Below, one piece after another: positions 1-7,163 of a stretch of DNA of 50,940 nucleotides; the first letter of the stretch is position 1; each line of letters starts with the position of its first letter. Under the pieces are notes generated by a model. The model was given only the letters and a program-made list of their open reading frames with translations, was not told the DNA's origin and searched no databases. The position numbers and the translations under genes are program-made. Location of the stretch: assembly GCA_021151685.1 (NCBI GenBank), contig JAGKWS010000017.1, forward strand, positions 1 to 50,940, in the 5' to 3' direction. This DNA comes from Chitinophagaceae bacterium. GTDB taxonomy: Bacteria; Bacteroidota; Bacteroidia; Chitinophagales; Chitinophagaceae.

Positions 1-316
1 AAAAAATCAAGAGAATCCCCCGCCCCCCAAAAAACACCATTACAAATGTCCATTAGACGCAACCATCTCTAAAAAACCATTACAAATGTCTATTACTCCG
101 AGACTTTGCACGTTTCCTATTTCCGCTTCTCTCTGGTCAATACCACAGTTTCTCGCAGCAGCACTATTCTCCACATTCTACATAACGAAGACTATTCTAC
201 TATTTGATATCCGGTTAGGGTTACATCATCTGCATTCATAGCTACATACTTTACCACACTACTATATTTCACCACAAATATTCTGTTTCTTCTGTGGCAG
301 CTGGTACGCCACAGCC
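1..316. other. Gene-free left edge
   Basis: No coding sequence, RNA gene or clear promoter was recognised here. The downstream end of the minus-strand membrane protein gene lies at 317, so this is its 3' flank. The only structure seen is a short direct repeat at 36-95. Confidence 0.5.
36..95. repeat. Short direct repeat, period 40 bp
   Basis: The 20-nt unit ACCATTACAAATGTCyATTA occurs at 36-55 and again at 76-95 with one difference (C versus T). There are only two copies, 20 nt apart. Function unknown; it may be the edge of a longer array outside the window. Confidence 0.5.
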
Positions 317-1648
317 TTATACAGTCTCGCGGCTTCGCAGGGCAAACATCCAATTGGCCAAATAACAGAGATTGATGAACGTAAATGGATACAAAACAGC
401 ATTAAACCTATCGCCCTGCCAAAACGATATACCCGCAGTCAGCAATAGATAGCCAGTTATAGCATTCATCAACAACAGCAACCACATTGCACCATCCATT
501 TTCAGTCGCTTCCGCAACATCAGCAAAACTACCCCACCCATTGCAGCAACACCCATCAGTGTAAACAACTTGTTTTGCCAGCGGGTTAGTTTGGCAAACA
601 CCGATTGCCATAACTCAAAACCACCGTTACCTGTGCAGTTCCGTAACGTAGGCACCCCCAGGTTTCCATCGCTACTATTGTTTACCATATCACGCCACAT
701 TGCCTTCATCACGTTTACCTTGTTGTTATGCATATTCCGAGACACAGTACTTGCAAAAAGTGCATCCGAACGCAACACATATTCTCGCGTACCAAATGAC
801 CATGGTTTCAGTACAGATTCGGCGTAGTCTATTTTTTGCTGCTGTATTGTCACAAGGTCGTTTCCAGTTTCTATAGACTCTGCAACTGCCATCACATACA
901 TATGCAATGTATAGTTCTGAATAAATGAAATAGTAAACTTTCCATAACACCGATACATATTGCCCATCTGCACCCCAAGGGTAAGGCCAAATATCCCTAT
1001 CACAGCAAAAGTACTTCGCAAGTTTTTTTTCTTCAAAAAATATGCTATTGCCAGTATTGTTGCCATTATGGCAAAATAATAAGTAACAGGCCTAACTGTT
1101 ACAGAATAGCACAAAGCACCCAAAGCGCAAAAAAAATGAAGATTTCTACCACTTTGCCAATAACGAACAAAGAAGTACAAAGCAAGCAGAACGCACAGCA
1201 AAAAAAAGGTTTCAGACAAAGATTGATATACACCAATCACATATGTAAAGCTCAACAGATACAATACCGATGCCACCCAAGCCCACCTGCCACCACATAA
1301 CCACAACACTATTCTGTATACCAACTGCACTGTAACCAACCATGCAACTATATTTAGTAAGATAGCAAAAACAACAATCGATTTATCGTCGACAATTCCA
1401 AATAAATACGGAATTCCTATCAGTACCGGATAGCCAAACGGTCTGATATAATTGGCATATCCACCTCTGCAATACAACGCCTGCGCCGCCTCCCTGTACG
1501 ATCGGGCATCGGGATAGTAATACCAATCCTGTACACAGTTGGCCGGTAATTGCAGCACTAACGACACTACACCCAATACTAATAAAGACAAAATGAGTAG
1601 CAGTGCCGAAGTGCGCCTACTCGCTACAAAACTATTACTGGCAGACAT
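317..1648 (-). CDS. Polytopic membrane protein, possible GT-C glycosyltransferase
   Basis: A 443-residue protein made mostly of hydrophobic helices (about ten). The first membrane segment (residues about 13-33) is followed by an extracytoplasmic stretch with a PDARSY motif (46-51) and a RPFGYP motif (69-74). Acidic residues just after helix 1 followed by a conserved G-[YF]-P are typical of the GT-C fold (ArnT/PMT-like transferases that use polyprenyl-phosphate sugars), so a role in cell-surface glycan or protein glycosylation is plausible. That assignment is inference; no family-specific motif proves it. A TATTTTTG box at 1673-1680 supports the start at 1648. The gene stands alone, with a terminator from the next gene upstream of it. 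Confidence 0.75.
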   Translation of the reverse strand: MSASNSFVASRRTSALLLILSLLVLGVVSLVLQLPANCVQDWYYYPDARSYREAAQALYCRGGYANYIRPFGYPVLIGIPYLFGIVDDKSIVVFAILLNIVAWLVTVQLVYRIVLWLCGGRWAWVASVLYLLSFTYVIGVYQSLSETFFLLCVLLALYFFVRYWQSGRNLHFFCALGALCYSVTVRPVTYYFAIMATILAIAYFLKKKNLRSTFAVIGIFGLTLGVQMGNMYRCYGKFTISFIQNYTLHMYVMAVAESIETGNDLVTIQQQKIDYAESVLKPWSFGTREYVLRSDALFASTVSRNMHNNKVNVMKAMWRDMVNNSSDGNLGVPTLRNCTGNGGFELWQSVFAKLTRWQNKLFTLMGVAAMGGVVLLMLRKRLKMDGAMWLLLLMNAITGYLLLTAGISFWQGDRFNAVLYPFTFINLCYLANWMFALRSRETV

Positions 1649-1672
1649 CTATGTATACAGTTATCTATTATG

Positions 1673-1680
1673 CAAAAATA
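1673..1680 (-). promoter_or_regulatory. -7 promoter element TATTTTTG
   Basis: Matches the Bacteroidota -7 consensus TAnnTTTG, 24 nt upstream of the ATG at 1648. No good -33 element was identified. Confidence 0.5.
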
Positions 1681-1725
1681 AAAACATCCAACAAGCAGCC
1701 TTGCAACCAACACAATACCACACGT

Positions 1726-1751
1726 AAAAAGAGCCCGGCATTACCGGGCTC
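1726..1751 (-). terminator. Intrinsic terminator
   Basis: Perfect 8-bp GC-rich stem (GAGCCCGG at 1731-1738 with CCGGGCTC at 1744-1751) and a 5-nt loop. On the minus strand a run of five T follows the stem. It lies 27 nt downstream of the small secreted protein gene that ends at 1778. Confidence 0.85.
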
Positions 1752-1777
1752 TTCAAGATGTGTTGCAGCCATAGTTT

Positions 1778-2248
1778 CTATGGTGCTATTGCGTAAGTTA
1801 CGTTACATTTTTCGTTATCATCAGTGCGAATCAGCGTCAGATGATGCGCCTCTACCATAGGTATTATGTAGCGCGCTATAGTTCCCTTCTTGCTCTTCTG
1901 CAATGTAAGTACCACATTCCCTACATCATCGGCATTGATTGTAAATGTACCGGTCTCCCTCGGGTTGTCCCTCATATCGCGGAAGGTTTTCACATACGTA
2001 CCATAGTTAATGTTGTTACTATTGGTTACAGTTAGTTCCAATGTAGAGAACCAATGTATGTAGTGTGCCTCAGAGCCAATCTTGTCGGGGCATTTCATGC
2101 CAACAAAATACCATGTTTTATCGAAAAGCTCGTGCCTGTTTATAGGATAAGTAGTACTTGGCGGGAATGGTGGCTTTTGTGCCAATACCACACCAGGCAC
2201 TGCTATCAGGCATGTCAGCAGAATGTTCTTGAGCATGTTTTTTACCAT
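1778..2248 (-). CDS. Small secreted protein of unknown function
   Basis: Predicted 156-residue exported protein. The open frame extends upstream to 2341, but the ATG at 2248 places a classical signal peptide at the N terminus: a Lys-containing start, the hydrophobic core LLTCLIAVPGVVLA and then Gln. A second ATG at 2236 is an alternative. The mature part has Trp/Phe/Tyr-rich beta-like strands (KTWYFVGMKC, YIHWFSTLELTV) and ends in alternating strands, which resembles small lipocalin-like or META-type beta-barrels; this is only a resemblance. Cysteines in FVGMKC and NEKCNV could form one disulfide. A strong terminator follows. I do not recognise the family. Confidence 0.7.
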   Translation of the reverse strand: MVKNMLKNILLTCLIAVPGVVLAQKPPFPPSTTYPINRHELFDKTWYFVGMKCPDKIGSEAHYIHWFSTLELTVTNSNNINYGTYVKTFRDMRDNPRETGTFTINADDVGNVVLTLQKSKKGTIARYIIPMVEAHHLTLIRTDDNEKCNVTYAIAP

Positions 2249-2416
2249 ACAGAATTTTTTCTTCGTGGTAAAAGTAATAAAACCTTGTTTGAATTTCCTA
2301 ATTGTTGCTATCAAAAATTCTGAATTGTCGATTCCCCTCAACCACCATCATCTATACTGACAATAATCATCCCCTACCCACTTTGCTCGGTGGTTATGTA
2401 CATACTGTTTTTCAAG

Positions 2417-2424
2417 TACATTTG
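2417..2424 (+). promoter_or_regulatory. -7 promoter element TACATTTG
   Basis: Exact match to TAnnTTTG, 12 nt before the ATG at 2437. It lies inside the longer open frame from 2302 and therefore argues for the 2437 start. Confidence 0.6.
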
Positions 2425-2436
2425 CACCTCCAAATT

Positions 2437-3522
2437 ATGTCTTCGCTCAAATTTCATCCGCTCACGGTTAAGGAAGTCCGCCAGGAAACGGCCGACTGTG
2501 TTTCTGTATCGCTTCAGGTACCCGCGCATCTGCAAGAAGCATTTACGTTCAAGCCGGGTCAGTACCTCACATTCCGTACCCAAATAGGTGGTGCCGAGGT
2601 AAGAAGATCATATTCTATTTGCACCAGCCCTGCCGATGGCGACTTGCGAGTAGCCATTAAAAAAGTGCAGGATGGCAAATTTTCTACATGGGCCAACGAA
2701 TCGCTGAAAGCTGGCGACGTGATAGAAACAATGCCCCCCATGGGCAACTTCACCCCCAAAGAGCCCATGGCCGGCAAAAACTATCTTGCCTTTGTAGCCG
2801 GTAGTGGCATCACTCCTGCTTTCAGCATTATGAAAACTGCGCTGGAGCAAGACAGCACCAACACATTCACCCTTGTGTATGGCAATCGGTCTCGCAACAG
2901 CATCATATTTCGCGAAGCTATAGAAGGGCTCAAAAACAAACATATGCTGCGCATGAGGCTATACCACGTTCTCAGCCGCGAGTATATGGACATACCGCTA
3001 TTCAGCGGAAGACTGTCGGCAGGTAAATGTGCAGACTTTTGCGATAAGTTGATAGACCTGACCGAAATTGACGAGATATTCCTCTGTGGCCCCGAAGAGA
3101 TGATTCTGTCCGTACGCCAGCAACTGTTGGATATGGGTACTCCTTCGGCAAAAATTCACATAGAACTGTTCACATCACCAGATCAACCAAAAACCAAGCA
3201 GGAGAAATGGGTTTCGGCTACAGGCAACGAAGCTGGCCCTACCAGCAAAGTCAGCATTACGCTCGATGGTGCCACATTCGAAATGGATGTCCCCTTCAAT
3301 GGCGAAACAATACTGGATGCAGCCCTGCGCGCCGGTGCCGACCTCCCCTACGCTTGCAAAGGTGGCGTATGCTGCACCTGCCGTGCACGCGTTACCGAAG
3401 GCGAAGTAGAAATGGACGTGAACTATGCTCTGGAACACGATGAAATTGAAAAAGGATTTGTACTCACTTGTCAGTCACACCCACGAACCGAAAAAGTAAT
3501 TATCGATTTCGATGCACGCTGA
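2437..3522 (+). CDS. paaE: PaaE-like ferredoxin/NADPH oxidoreductase
   Basis: A 361-residue flavin/iron-sulfur reductase in the ferredoxin-NADP reductase family. The N-terminal FAD-binding domain has RRSYSICTSP (R-x-Y-S), the NAD(P)-binding domain has FVAGSGITPAFSI, and the C terminus is a plant-type 2Fe-2S ferredoxin with Cys307, Cys312, Cys315 and Cys345 (C-x4-C-x2-C-x29-C). Domain order and length match the reductase subunit of phenylacetyl-CoA epoxidase (PaaE, about 356 residues), which passes electrons from NADPH to the di-iron oxygenase. No paaABCD or other phenylacetate gene is in this window, so it may serve another oxygenase or desaturase. Start chosen at the ATG just after the TACATTTG box. 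Family confident; the exact partner is unknown. Confidence 0.85.
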   Translation: MSSLKFHPLTVKEVRQETADCVSVSLQVPAHLQEAFTFKPGQYLTFRTQIGGAEVRRSYSICTSPADGDLRVAIKKVQDGKFSTWANESLKAGDVIETMPPMGNFTPKEPMAGKNYLAFVAGSGITPAFSIMKTALEQDSTNTFTLVYGNRSRNSIIFREAIEGLKNKHMLRMRLYHVLSREYMDIPLFSGRLSAGKCADFCDKLIDLTEIDEIFLCGPEEMILSVRQQLLDMGTPSAKIHIELFTSPDQPKTKQEKWVSATGNEAGPTSKVSITLDGATFEMDVPFNGETILDAALRAGADLPYACKGGVCCTCRARVTEGEVEMDVNYALEHDEIEKGFVLTCQSHPRTEKVIIDFDAR

Positions 3523-3626
3523 TAGAAAAAAATATTCACTTTCGAATAAAGAAATCCCCCATTTTCGGCCCATGATATGCGCAAAAAGAATATGCGGAAA
3601 AGTTATGGTTTTCTGAAAATGGCAAT

Positions 3627-3634
3627 TATATTTG
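3627..3634 (+). promoter_or_regulatory. -7 promoter element TATATTTG
   Basis: Exact TAnnTTTG match, 30 nt upstream of the ATG at 3665 of the outer-membrane protein gene. Confidence 0.6.
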
Positions 3635-3664
3635 CATGAATAATTCACAAAACACACTTCAGAT

Positions 3665-4390
3665 ATGAGAAAACTGATCCTCGCTTTATTAGCTGCGGGA
3701 ACTGTAGTGACAGCAAACGCTCAGGAACCCAGAAGTATCCTGTTATACGGCGGTGTCAACCTCAATCAGGTTAGACATGGTGGTGCAAACATTTCCAAAA
3801 CTACCGTATGGCGTGCTATGCCGGGCGTAGGTTACCAGTTCAACCACAACTGGACTGTGGGTGGTAACATTATGTGGGGCCAAAATGCTGATAAAGCAAC
3901 TAATGGCTCTAAAACAACTGAGAACATGTATAGCGCAGGCGCATTTGCCCGTTATTCTCAGTACATCCGTCGTAGCGAAATATTCTTCTGGTTTGCTCAG
4001 TTCGATTTCGCTTACGCTGGTGGTTACACTACTAACGAAGGTAATCCTGCAACATTAAAGCACAATGGTATTGCAGCACGCCTATACCCTGCATTGGGTG
4101 TTAACGTTGGTCGTGGTGTAGCTCTTAACTTCTCTGTAGGTGGCCTTGGTTACGGTACAGACAAGTACGACAACGCAACTTACAGCACAAACACTTTGGA
4201 TTTCTCTTTCGGCCGTTTCGATCAGTTCAACTTCGGTCTGAGCAAGAATTTCAACTGTGGTCATAAAATGCACGCTCACCACGAGCCAGGTGATGAAATG
4301 CACCGCAGAAGAATTGACAAAATGGAAGATGAAGATGATGCTGCACCAAAACCAAAGCGCAAGCAAAGAAGCAGAGACGATGACGAATGA
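3665..4390 (+). CDS. Outer-membrane beta-barrel protein with charged C-terminal tail
   Basis: A 241-residue protein with a signal peptide (LILALLAAGTVVTANAQ) followed by about 175 residues of alternating amphipathic strands, such as SILLYGGVNLNQV, TVGGNIMWGQNA and ALNFSVGGLGYGT. This is the pattern of the small porin-like OmpX/OmpW-type barrels of Bacteroidota. After the last strand (FNFGLSKNF) there is a tail of about 45 residues rich in His, Asp/Glu and Lys/Arg (GHKMHAHHEPGDEMHRRR, then an acidic and a basic block), which is unusual because barrels normally end in an aromatic residue. The tail presumably sits in the periplasm and may bind metal or peptidoglycan (inference). Own promoter; ends at a palindromic terminator. 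Confidence 0.8.
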   Translation: MRKLILALLAAGTVVTANAQEPRSILLYGGVNLNQVRHGGANISKTTVWRAMPGVGYQFNHNWTVGGNIMWGQNADKATNGSKTTENMYSAGAFARYSQYIRRSEIFFWFAQFDFAYAGGYTTNEGNPATLKHNGIAARLYPALGVNVGRGVALNFSVGGLGYGTDKYDNATYSTNTLDFSFGRFDQFNFGLSKNFNCGHKMHAHHEPGDEMHRRRIDKMEDEDDAAPKPKRKQRSRDDDE

Positions 4391-4410
4391 GTATCATCTG
4401 ACATATAATT

Positions 4411-4454
4411 TATAAAAGTAAAAAGCTACCAATTGGTAGCTTTTTACTTTTATA
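4411..4454. terminator. Perfect 44-bp palindrome, bidirectional terminator
   Basis: The 22 bases at 4411-4432 are the exact reverse complement of 4433-4454. The core is AAGCTACC-AATT-GGTAGCTT with A- and T-rich flanks, so each strand ends in a T-rich tract. It separates the convergent outer-membrane protein gene and ogt. Confidence 0.9.
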
Positions 4455-4480
4455 CCCCTACATCAAGCATCCTACACTAC

Positions 4481-5011
4481 TCAGAAGAGTGAACCCTGTT
4501 GCGTAGCACCACTAATGGCACCTTCGTGTGCCAGCAACCACTGCTTTCTTGGCAAGCCACCTCCGTAACCCGTAAGGCTACCACCAGTACCTATTACCCT
4601 ATGGCAAGGCACCACAATAGCAATACCGTTCTCGCCATTGGCTGCAGCTACAGCCCTTATAGCTTTCTCGTTGCCCAGCGTGCGCGACTGTTGCAGATAA
4701 CTGCGTGTAGTGCCATAAGGTATGTGTTGCAAAGCCTGCCACACACGGCACTGAAACCCGGTACCCACCAATAGCAGGGGCAGGTCAAAGATCATTCTGG
4801 TACCTGCAAAGTACTCATATGCCTGTATACGCAGCCTGTCCAGTAGGTAATGAGGTGTTTCCACAAACTCATCTTGCAAGTGGTGTGTTATACGACGCAT
4901 TATGCCATCTATATTCTTTCGATCCTCAAAATCAAAAAGGCAGATGCCACTATCCGTAGCACCTGCCCTCATTATGCCCAGTGGGCTATCTATTGTTGTG
5001 TGAGCTATCAT
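4481..5011 (-). CDS. ogt: Methylated-DNA--protein-cysteine S-methyltransferase
   Basis: A 176-residue DNA repair protein that takes the alkyl group from O6-alkylguanine (and O4-alkylthymine) onto its own cysteine in a single-turnover suicide reaction. The active-site motif VVPCHRVIG is present with Cys136, preceded by the DNA-binding helix region (FQCRVWQALQHIPYGTTRSY) and followed by LTGYGGGLPRKQWLLAHE. Length is normal for single-domain Ogt/MGMT, with no AdaA domain. It starts 7 nt after batC and so is probably the last gene of the batB-batC-ogt transcript; the functional link to Bat proteins is unclear. Confidence 0.95.
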   Translation of the reverse strand: MIAHTTIDSPLGIMRAGATDSGICLFDFEDRKNIDGIMRRITHHLQDEFVETPHYLLDRLRIQAYEYFAGTRMIFDLPLLLVGTGFQCRVWQALQHIPYGTTRSYLQQSRTLGNEKAIRAVAAANGENGIAIVVPCHRVIGTGGSLTGYGGGLPRKQWLLAHEGAISGATQQGSLF

Positions 5012-5018
5012 TGCATTT

Positions 5019-5750
5019 TTACCAGTCTTTGTCGGGCCGTACGGGCACTCCTTTTTCTTTTCTCATCTTTTCTTGCAGCTTTTTTTCTTCATTCTGCAAG
5101 GCATTCAACAACTGCTCGGCAGTCTGTTTAGATATGTTCGATTGTTGTTGCTGGGGCTGTTGTTGCTTATCTTCTTTTTTGTCCTTATCGTCCTTGTTAG
5201 GGTCGTTTTTGTTTTGGTCGTCGTTCTTGTCCTTATTGTCTTTATTTTGTTGGTCTTGCTTTTCTTTTTTGTCTTTTTTATCATCCTTTTTGTCCTGCTT
5301 TTGCTGTTGCTGTTCTTGCGCCTTCATCTTTTCGGCATACGAAAGGTTGTATTTTGCATCTGCATCTGCGGGGTTGTTGCGTAAGGTCTTTTTGTAAGCA
5401 CTTATTGCTTCATCCCACTTTCGCTCTGCCATATAGCTATTGCCTATGTTATAATTTGCAGCAGCCTTCCCTTCCTTATTTCCGGCCACCTTTTCGGTTG
5501 CTTCCATCACCTTTCTCGACGAGTCGTATTTCTTCAAACTATACAAACTATTGCCCAAATTAAACAGGCCCGGTGTATAGTTAGGGTTCTTTGCCAATGC
5601 CCGCGCATAAGTTTCGGCGGCCTCTTTATATTTTCCCTTTGTGTAATAGTCATTACCGTTCTGCATAAACCTTGTTACCTGTGCCGTTGCCGCAACAGTA
5701 CAAATGCAAACCACAAATAGTGCAAAAAAAACTCCTTTCATTCTAAACAC
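5019..5750 (-). CDS. batC: BatC-like TPR protein
   Basis: A 243-residue exported protein. After a signal peptide (residues 1-23) come about three tetratricopeptide repeats, seen as NDYYTKGKYKEAAETYARAL, NLGNSLYSLKKYDSSRKVME and NIGNSYMAERKWDEAISAYK. From about residue 145 to 210 the protein is a low-complexity Lys/Asp/Gln/Asn tract, then a short helix (TAEQLLNALQNEEKKLQEKM). TPR plus polar low-complexity tail is the usual form of BatC in the Bacteroidota aerotolerance cluster, where Bat proteins are thought to form a periplasmic or envelope complex affecting oxidative stress tolerance. It lies 7 nt downstream of batB. The low-complexity tract makes long false ORFs on the other strand. Confidence 0.85.
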   Translation of the reverse strand: MFRMKGVFFALFVVCICTVAATAQVTRFMQNGNDYYTKGKYKEAAETYARALAKNPNYTPGLFNLGNSLYSLKKYDSSRKVMEATEKVAGNKEGKAAANYNIGNSYMAERKWDEAISAYKKTLRNNPADADAKYNLSYAEKMKAQEQQQQKQDKKDDKKDKKEKQDQQNKDNKDKNDDQNKNDPNKDDKDKKEDKQQQPQQQQSNISKQTAEQLLNALQNEEKKLQEKMRKEKGVPVRPDKDW

Positions 5751-5757
5751 AGTTATA

Positions 5758-6783
5758 TTACTCAGACACCTTTTTGTTCATTATCCGTTTGGTAGCACCA
5801 CTGGCCCCAGGCAGTACCCACTCTACCAACAGCAACAATATACCCACTACCAAAAAATACTGGAAATAACTGGTGTAATCAGTGAACAATACCCCTCCCA
5901 AATTTTTCTGTTCCATTGCCTCCACTGCACCATTTAGTTTTGCTGCTACCCCATCGGTATTGTCCAGTAGGCTATACGTACCGCGCCCAGCAGCAGCAAC
6001 ATCCCTCAGTGCATCTTCGTTTAGCTTCGTTATTACCGGATTGCCATTTTCATCCAGCTTTGCACTACGCGTAGCTGGGTCTAGCAGAGTAGCCCCCATG
6101 GGCGACCCAACCCCAACCGTATGTATTACCACACCTTCATCGGCAGCCTTTTTCGCTGCTTCTACGGCATTGGCATCATGGTCTTCGCCGTCCGATATTA
6201 CGATGAGCGACTTGTACTTACGTTCATTACGCGCAAAGGACTCAGTACCCATCGCTATAGCTTCGGCAATTACCGTACCCTGATACGGCACCATGTCGGG
6301 CGATACACTTTGCAGCATCATCTTCAGCGCACTGTAGTCTATAGTCAATGGCACCTGCATGTATGATTTGCCCGCAAAAACCAACAAAGCCACACGGTCA
6401 TTGCTCATTTTGTCGGTAAGGCTCATTATTAGTTGCTTTGCCCTCGTCAGCCTATCCGGCTGCATGTCTTTGGCCAGCATACTTTTACTCACATCCAGTG
6501 CTATCACTACATCCACCCCCTTGCGCTCGGTACGTTCGGCCTTATCGCCAATCCTCAGGTTGGCCAGCCCTATCACAATTGCCGCAAATGCAATACACAT
6601 CAATATAAAGCGGGTAGTACTGCGCCCTGCTATATAACCCAATATTTGCCGCTCCACCACTTCAGGTGTACCAATCTGTTGCAAACGCTTCCTGCGCCAG
6701 TATATAGCCCCTGCAAAAAGTGCCACAAATACCGGCAACAGGGCCAACGCATACAAATAACCTATGTGCTGAAACTGAAACAT
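5758..6783 (-). CDS. batB: VWA-domain protein BatB
   Basis: A 341-residue membrane-anchored von Willebrand factor A protein. Two N-terminal hydrophobic helices (residues about 9-28 and 57-75) precede a VWA domain with a full MIDAS metal site: D97-x-S99-x-S101 (ALDVSKSM), the conserved Thr in YQGTVIAEAI and the Asp in VISDGEDHD. A C-terminal helix (YFQYFLVVGILLLLVEWVL) closes the protein. This architecture matches BatA/BatB. The order batB-batC fits the aerotolerance operon, but batA, batD, moxR and the DUF58 gene usually found upstream are absent: the region upstream holds an unrelated divergent regulatory unit. A TAAATTTG promoter box directly before the start suggests that transcription begins here. 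Confidence 0.88.
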   Translation of the reverse strand: MFQFQHIGYLYALALLPVFVALFAGAIYWRRKRLQQIGTPEVVERQILGYIAGRSTTRFILMCIAFAAIVIGLANLRIGDKAERTERKGVDVVIALDVSKSMLAKDMQPDRLTRAKQLIMSLTDKMSNDRVALLVFAGKSYMQVPLTIDYSALKMMLQSVSPDMVPYQGTVIAEAIAMGTESFARNERKYKSLIVISDGEDHDANAVEAAKKAADEGVVIHTVGVGSPMGATLLDPATRSAKLDENGNPVITKLNEDALRDVAAAGRGTYSLLDNTDGVAAKLNGAVEAMEQKNLGGVLFTDYTSYFQYFLVVGILLLLVEWVLPGASGATKRIMNKKVSE

Positions 6784-6793
6784 ATCTGAACAA

Positions 6794-6801
6794 CAAATTT
6801 A
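6794..6801 (-). promoter_or_regulatory. -7 promoter element TAAATTTG for batB
   Basis: Exact TAnnTTTG on the minus strand, ending 10 nt before the ATG at 6783. Initiation 4-7 nt downstream would leave an untranslated leader of only a few nucleotides. Confidence 0.55.
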
Positions 6802-6938
6802 GTAGCCTGTACAGTAAATGCACTATACCCAAATTGTAATTTTCTTTTCTTTAACACTGTAACCGAATCCTTTTCATAACAACCGACATGCCATCTCGCC
6901 AATACCCCTTGCCCACACTATGTCACCACAAAAAATAA

Positions 6939-6970
6939 TTTTGAAGTGTCGCAGCTATTATACAATTTTG
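6939..6970 (+). promoter_or_regulatory. Promoter of the tandem Cys-leader region
   Basis: A TTTTG -33 element at 6939-6943, a 19-bp spacer and CAATTTTG at 6963-6970 (one mismatch to TAnnTTTG). This is the best two-part Bacteroidota promoter in the window. Expected initiation near 6974-6977 coincides with the ATG of leader 1 at 6975, so the first leader may be translated from a leaderless mRNA (inference). Confidence 0.65.
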
Positions 6971-6974
6971 CACC

Positions 6975-7022
6975 ATGAAACAAACGCATACATGCTGCTG
7001 CCATAAGGTACACTACTGCTGA
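6975..7022 (+). CDS. Cys-rich leader peptide 1 (15 aa)
   Basis: The short ORF encodes MKQTHTCCCHKVHYC. Three adjacent Cys codons (TGC TGC TGC, 6993-7001) are followed by a fourth Cys codon directly before the TGA. The stop codon sits inside a segment (7017-7025) that can base-pair with the rising arm of the terminator at 7050-7074. This is the arrangement of a leader peptide whose translation senses charged tRNA-Cys. A small metal-binding peptide is an alternative reading, because of the Cys and His content, but would not explain the competing hairpins. Confidence 0.7.
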   Translation: MKQTHTCCCHKVHYC

Positions 7023-7080
7023 AGGTACGTGTTATGCTATGTATATACCTCCTTCAGCACACATAACTGAAGGATTTTTT
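7017..7080 (+). promoter_or_regulatory. Attenuator 1: mutually exclusive antiterminator/terminator
   Basis: Segment 1 (TGCTGAAGG, 7017-7025) is perfectly complementary to segment 2 (CCTTCAGCA, 7051-7059). Segment 2 with the T before it (TCCTTCAG, 7050-7057) is also perfectly complementary to segment 3 (CTGAAGGA, 7067-7074), which is followed by TTTTTTATTTTATT. A ribosome finishing at the stop codon 7020-7022 would cover segment 1 and let the terminator form. A ribosome held at the CCC codons would leave segment 1 free to form the antiterminator. Confidence 0.75.
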
Positions 7081-7106
7081 ATTTTATTACCACAACGAAC
7101 TACATA

Positions 7107-7163
7107 ATGAATCACACATCGAAGAAGCATTGTTGCTGCACCGGCCTATTGGCACGATGTTGA
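7107..7163 (+). CDS. Cys-rich leader peptide 2 (18 aa)
   Basis: Encodes MNHTSKKHCCCTGLLARC. Three adjacent Cys codons (TGT TGC TGC, 7131-7139) and again a Cys codon immediately before TGA (7161-7163). It begins 33 nt after attenuator 1 and precedes a second terminator, repeating the layout of leader 1. No promoter is visible between the two leaders, so it is probably transcribed by read-through of attenuator 1. Confidence 0.68.
   Translation: MNHTSKKHCCCTGLLARC

Noticed and set aside
36..95. CRISPR or longer repeat array at the left edge
   Set aside because: Only two 20-nt copies with a 20-nt gap and no further unit; no cas gene in the window.
4981..5397. Ser/Leu/Phe/Cys-rich plus-strand ORFs opposite batC
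   Set aside because: They are the reverse reading of the Lys/Asp/Gln low-complexity tract of batC.
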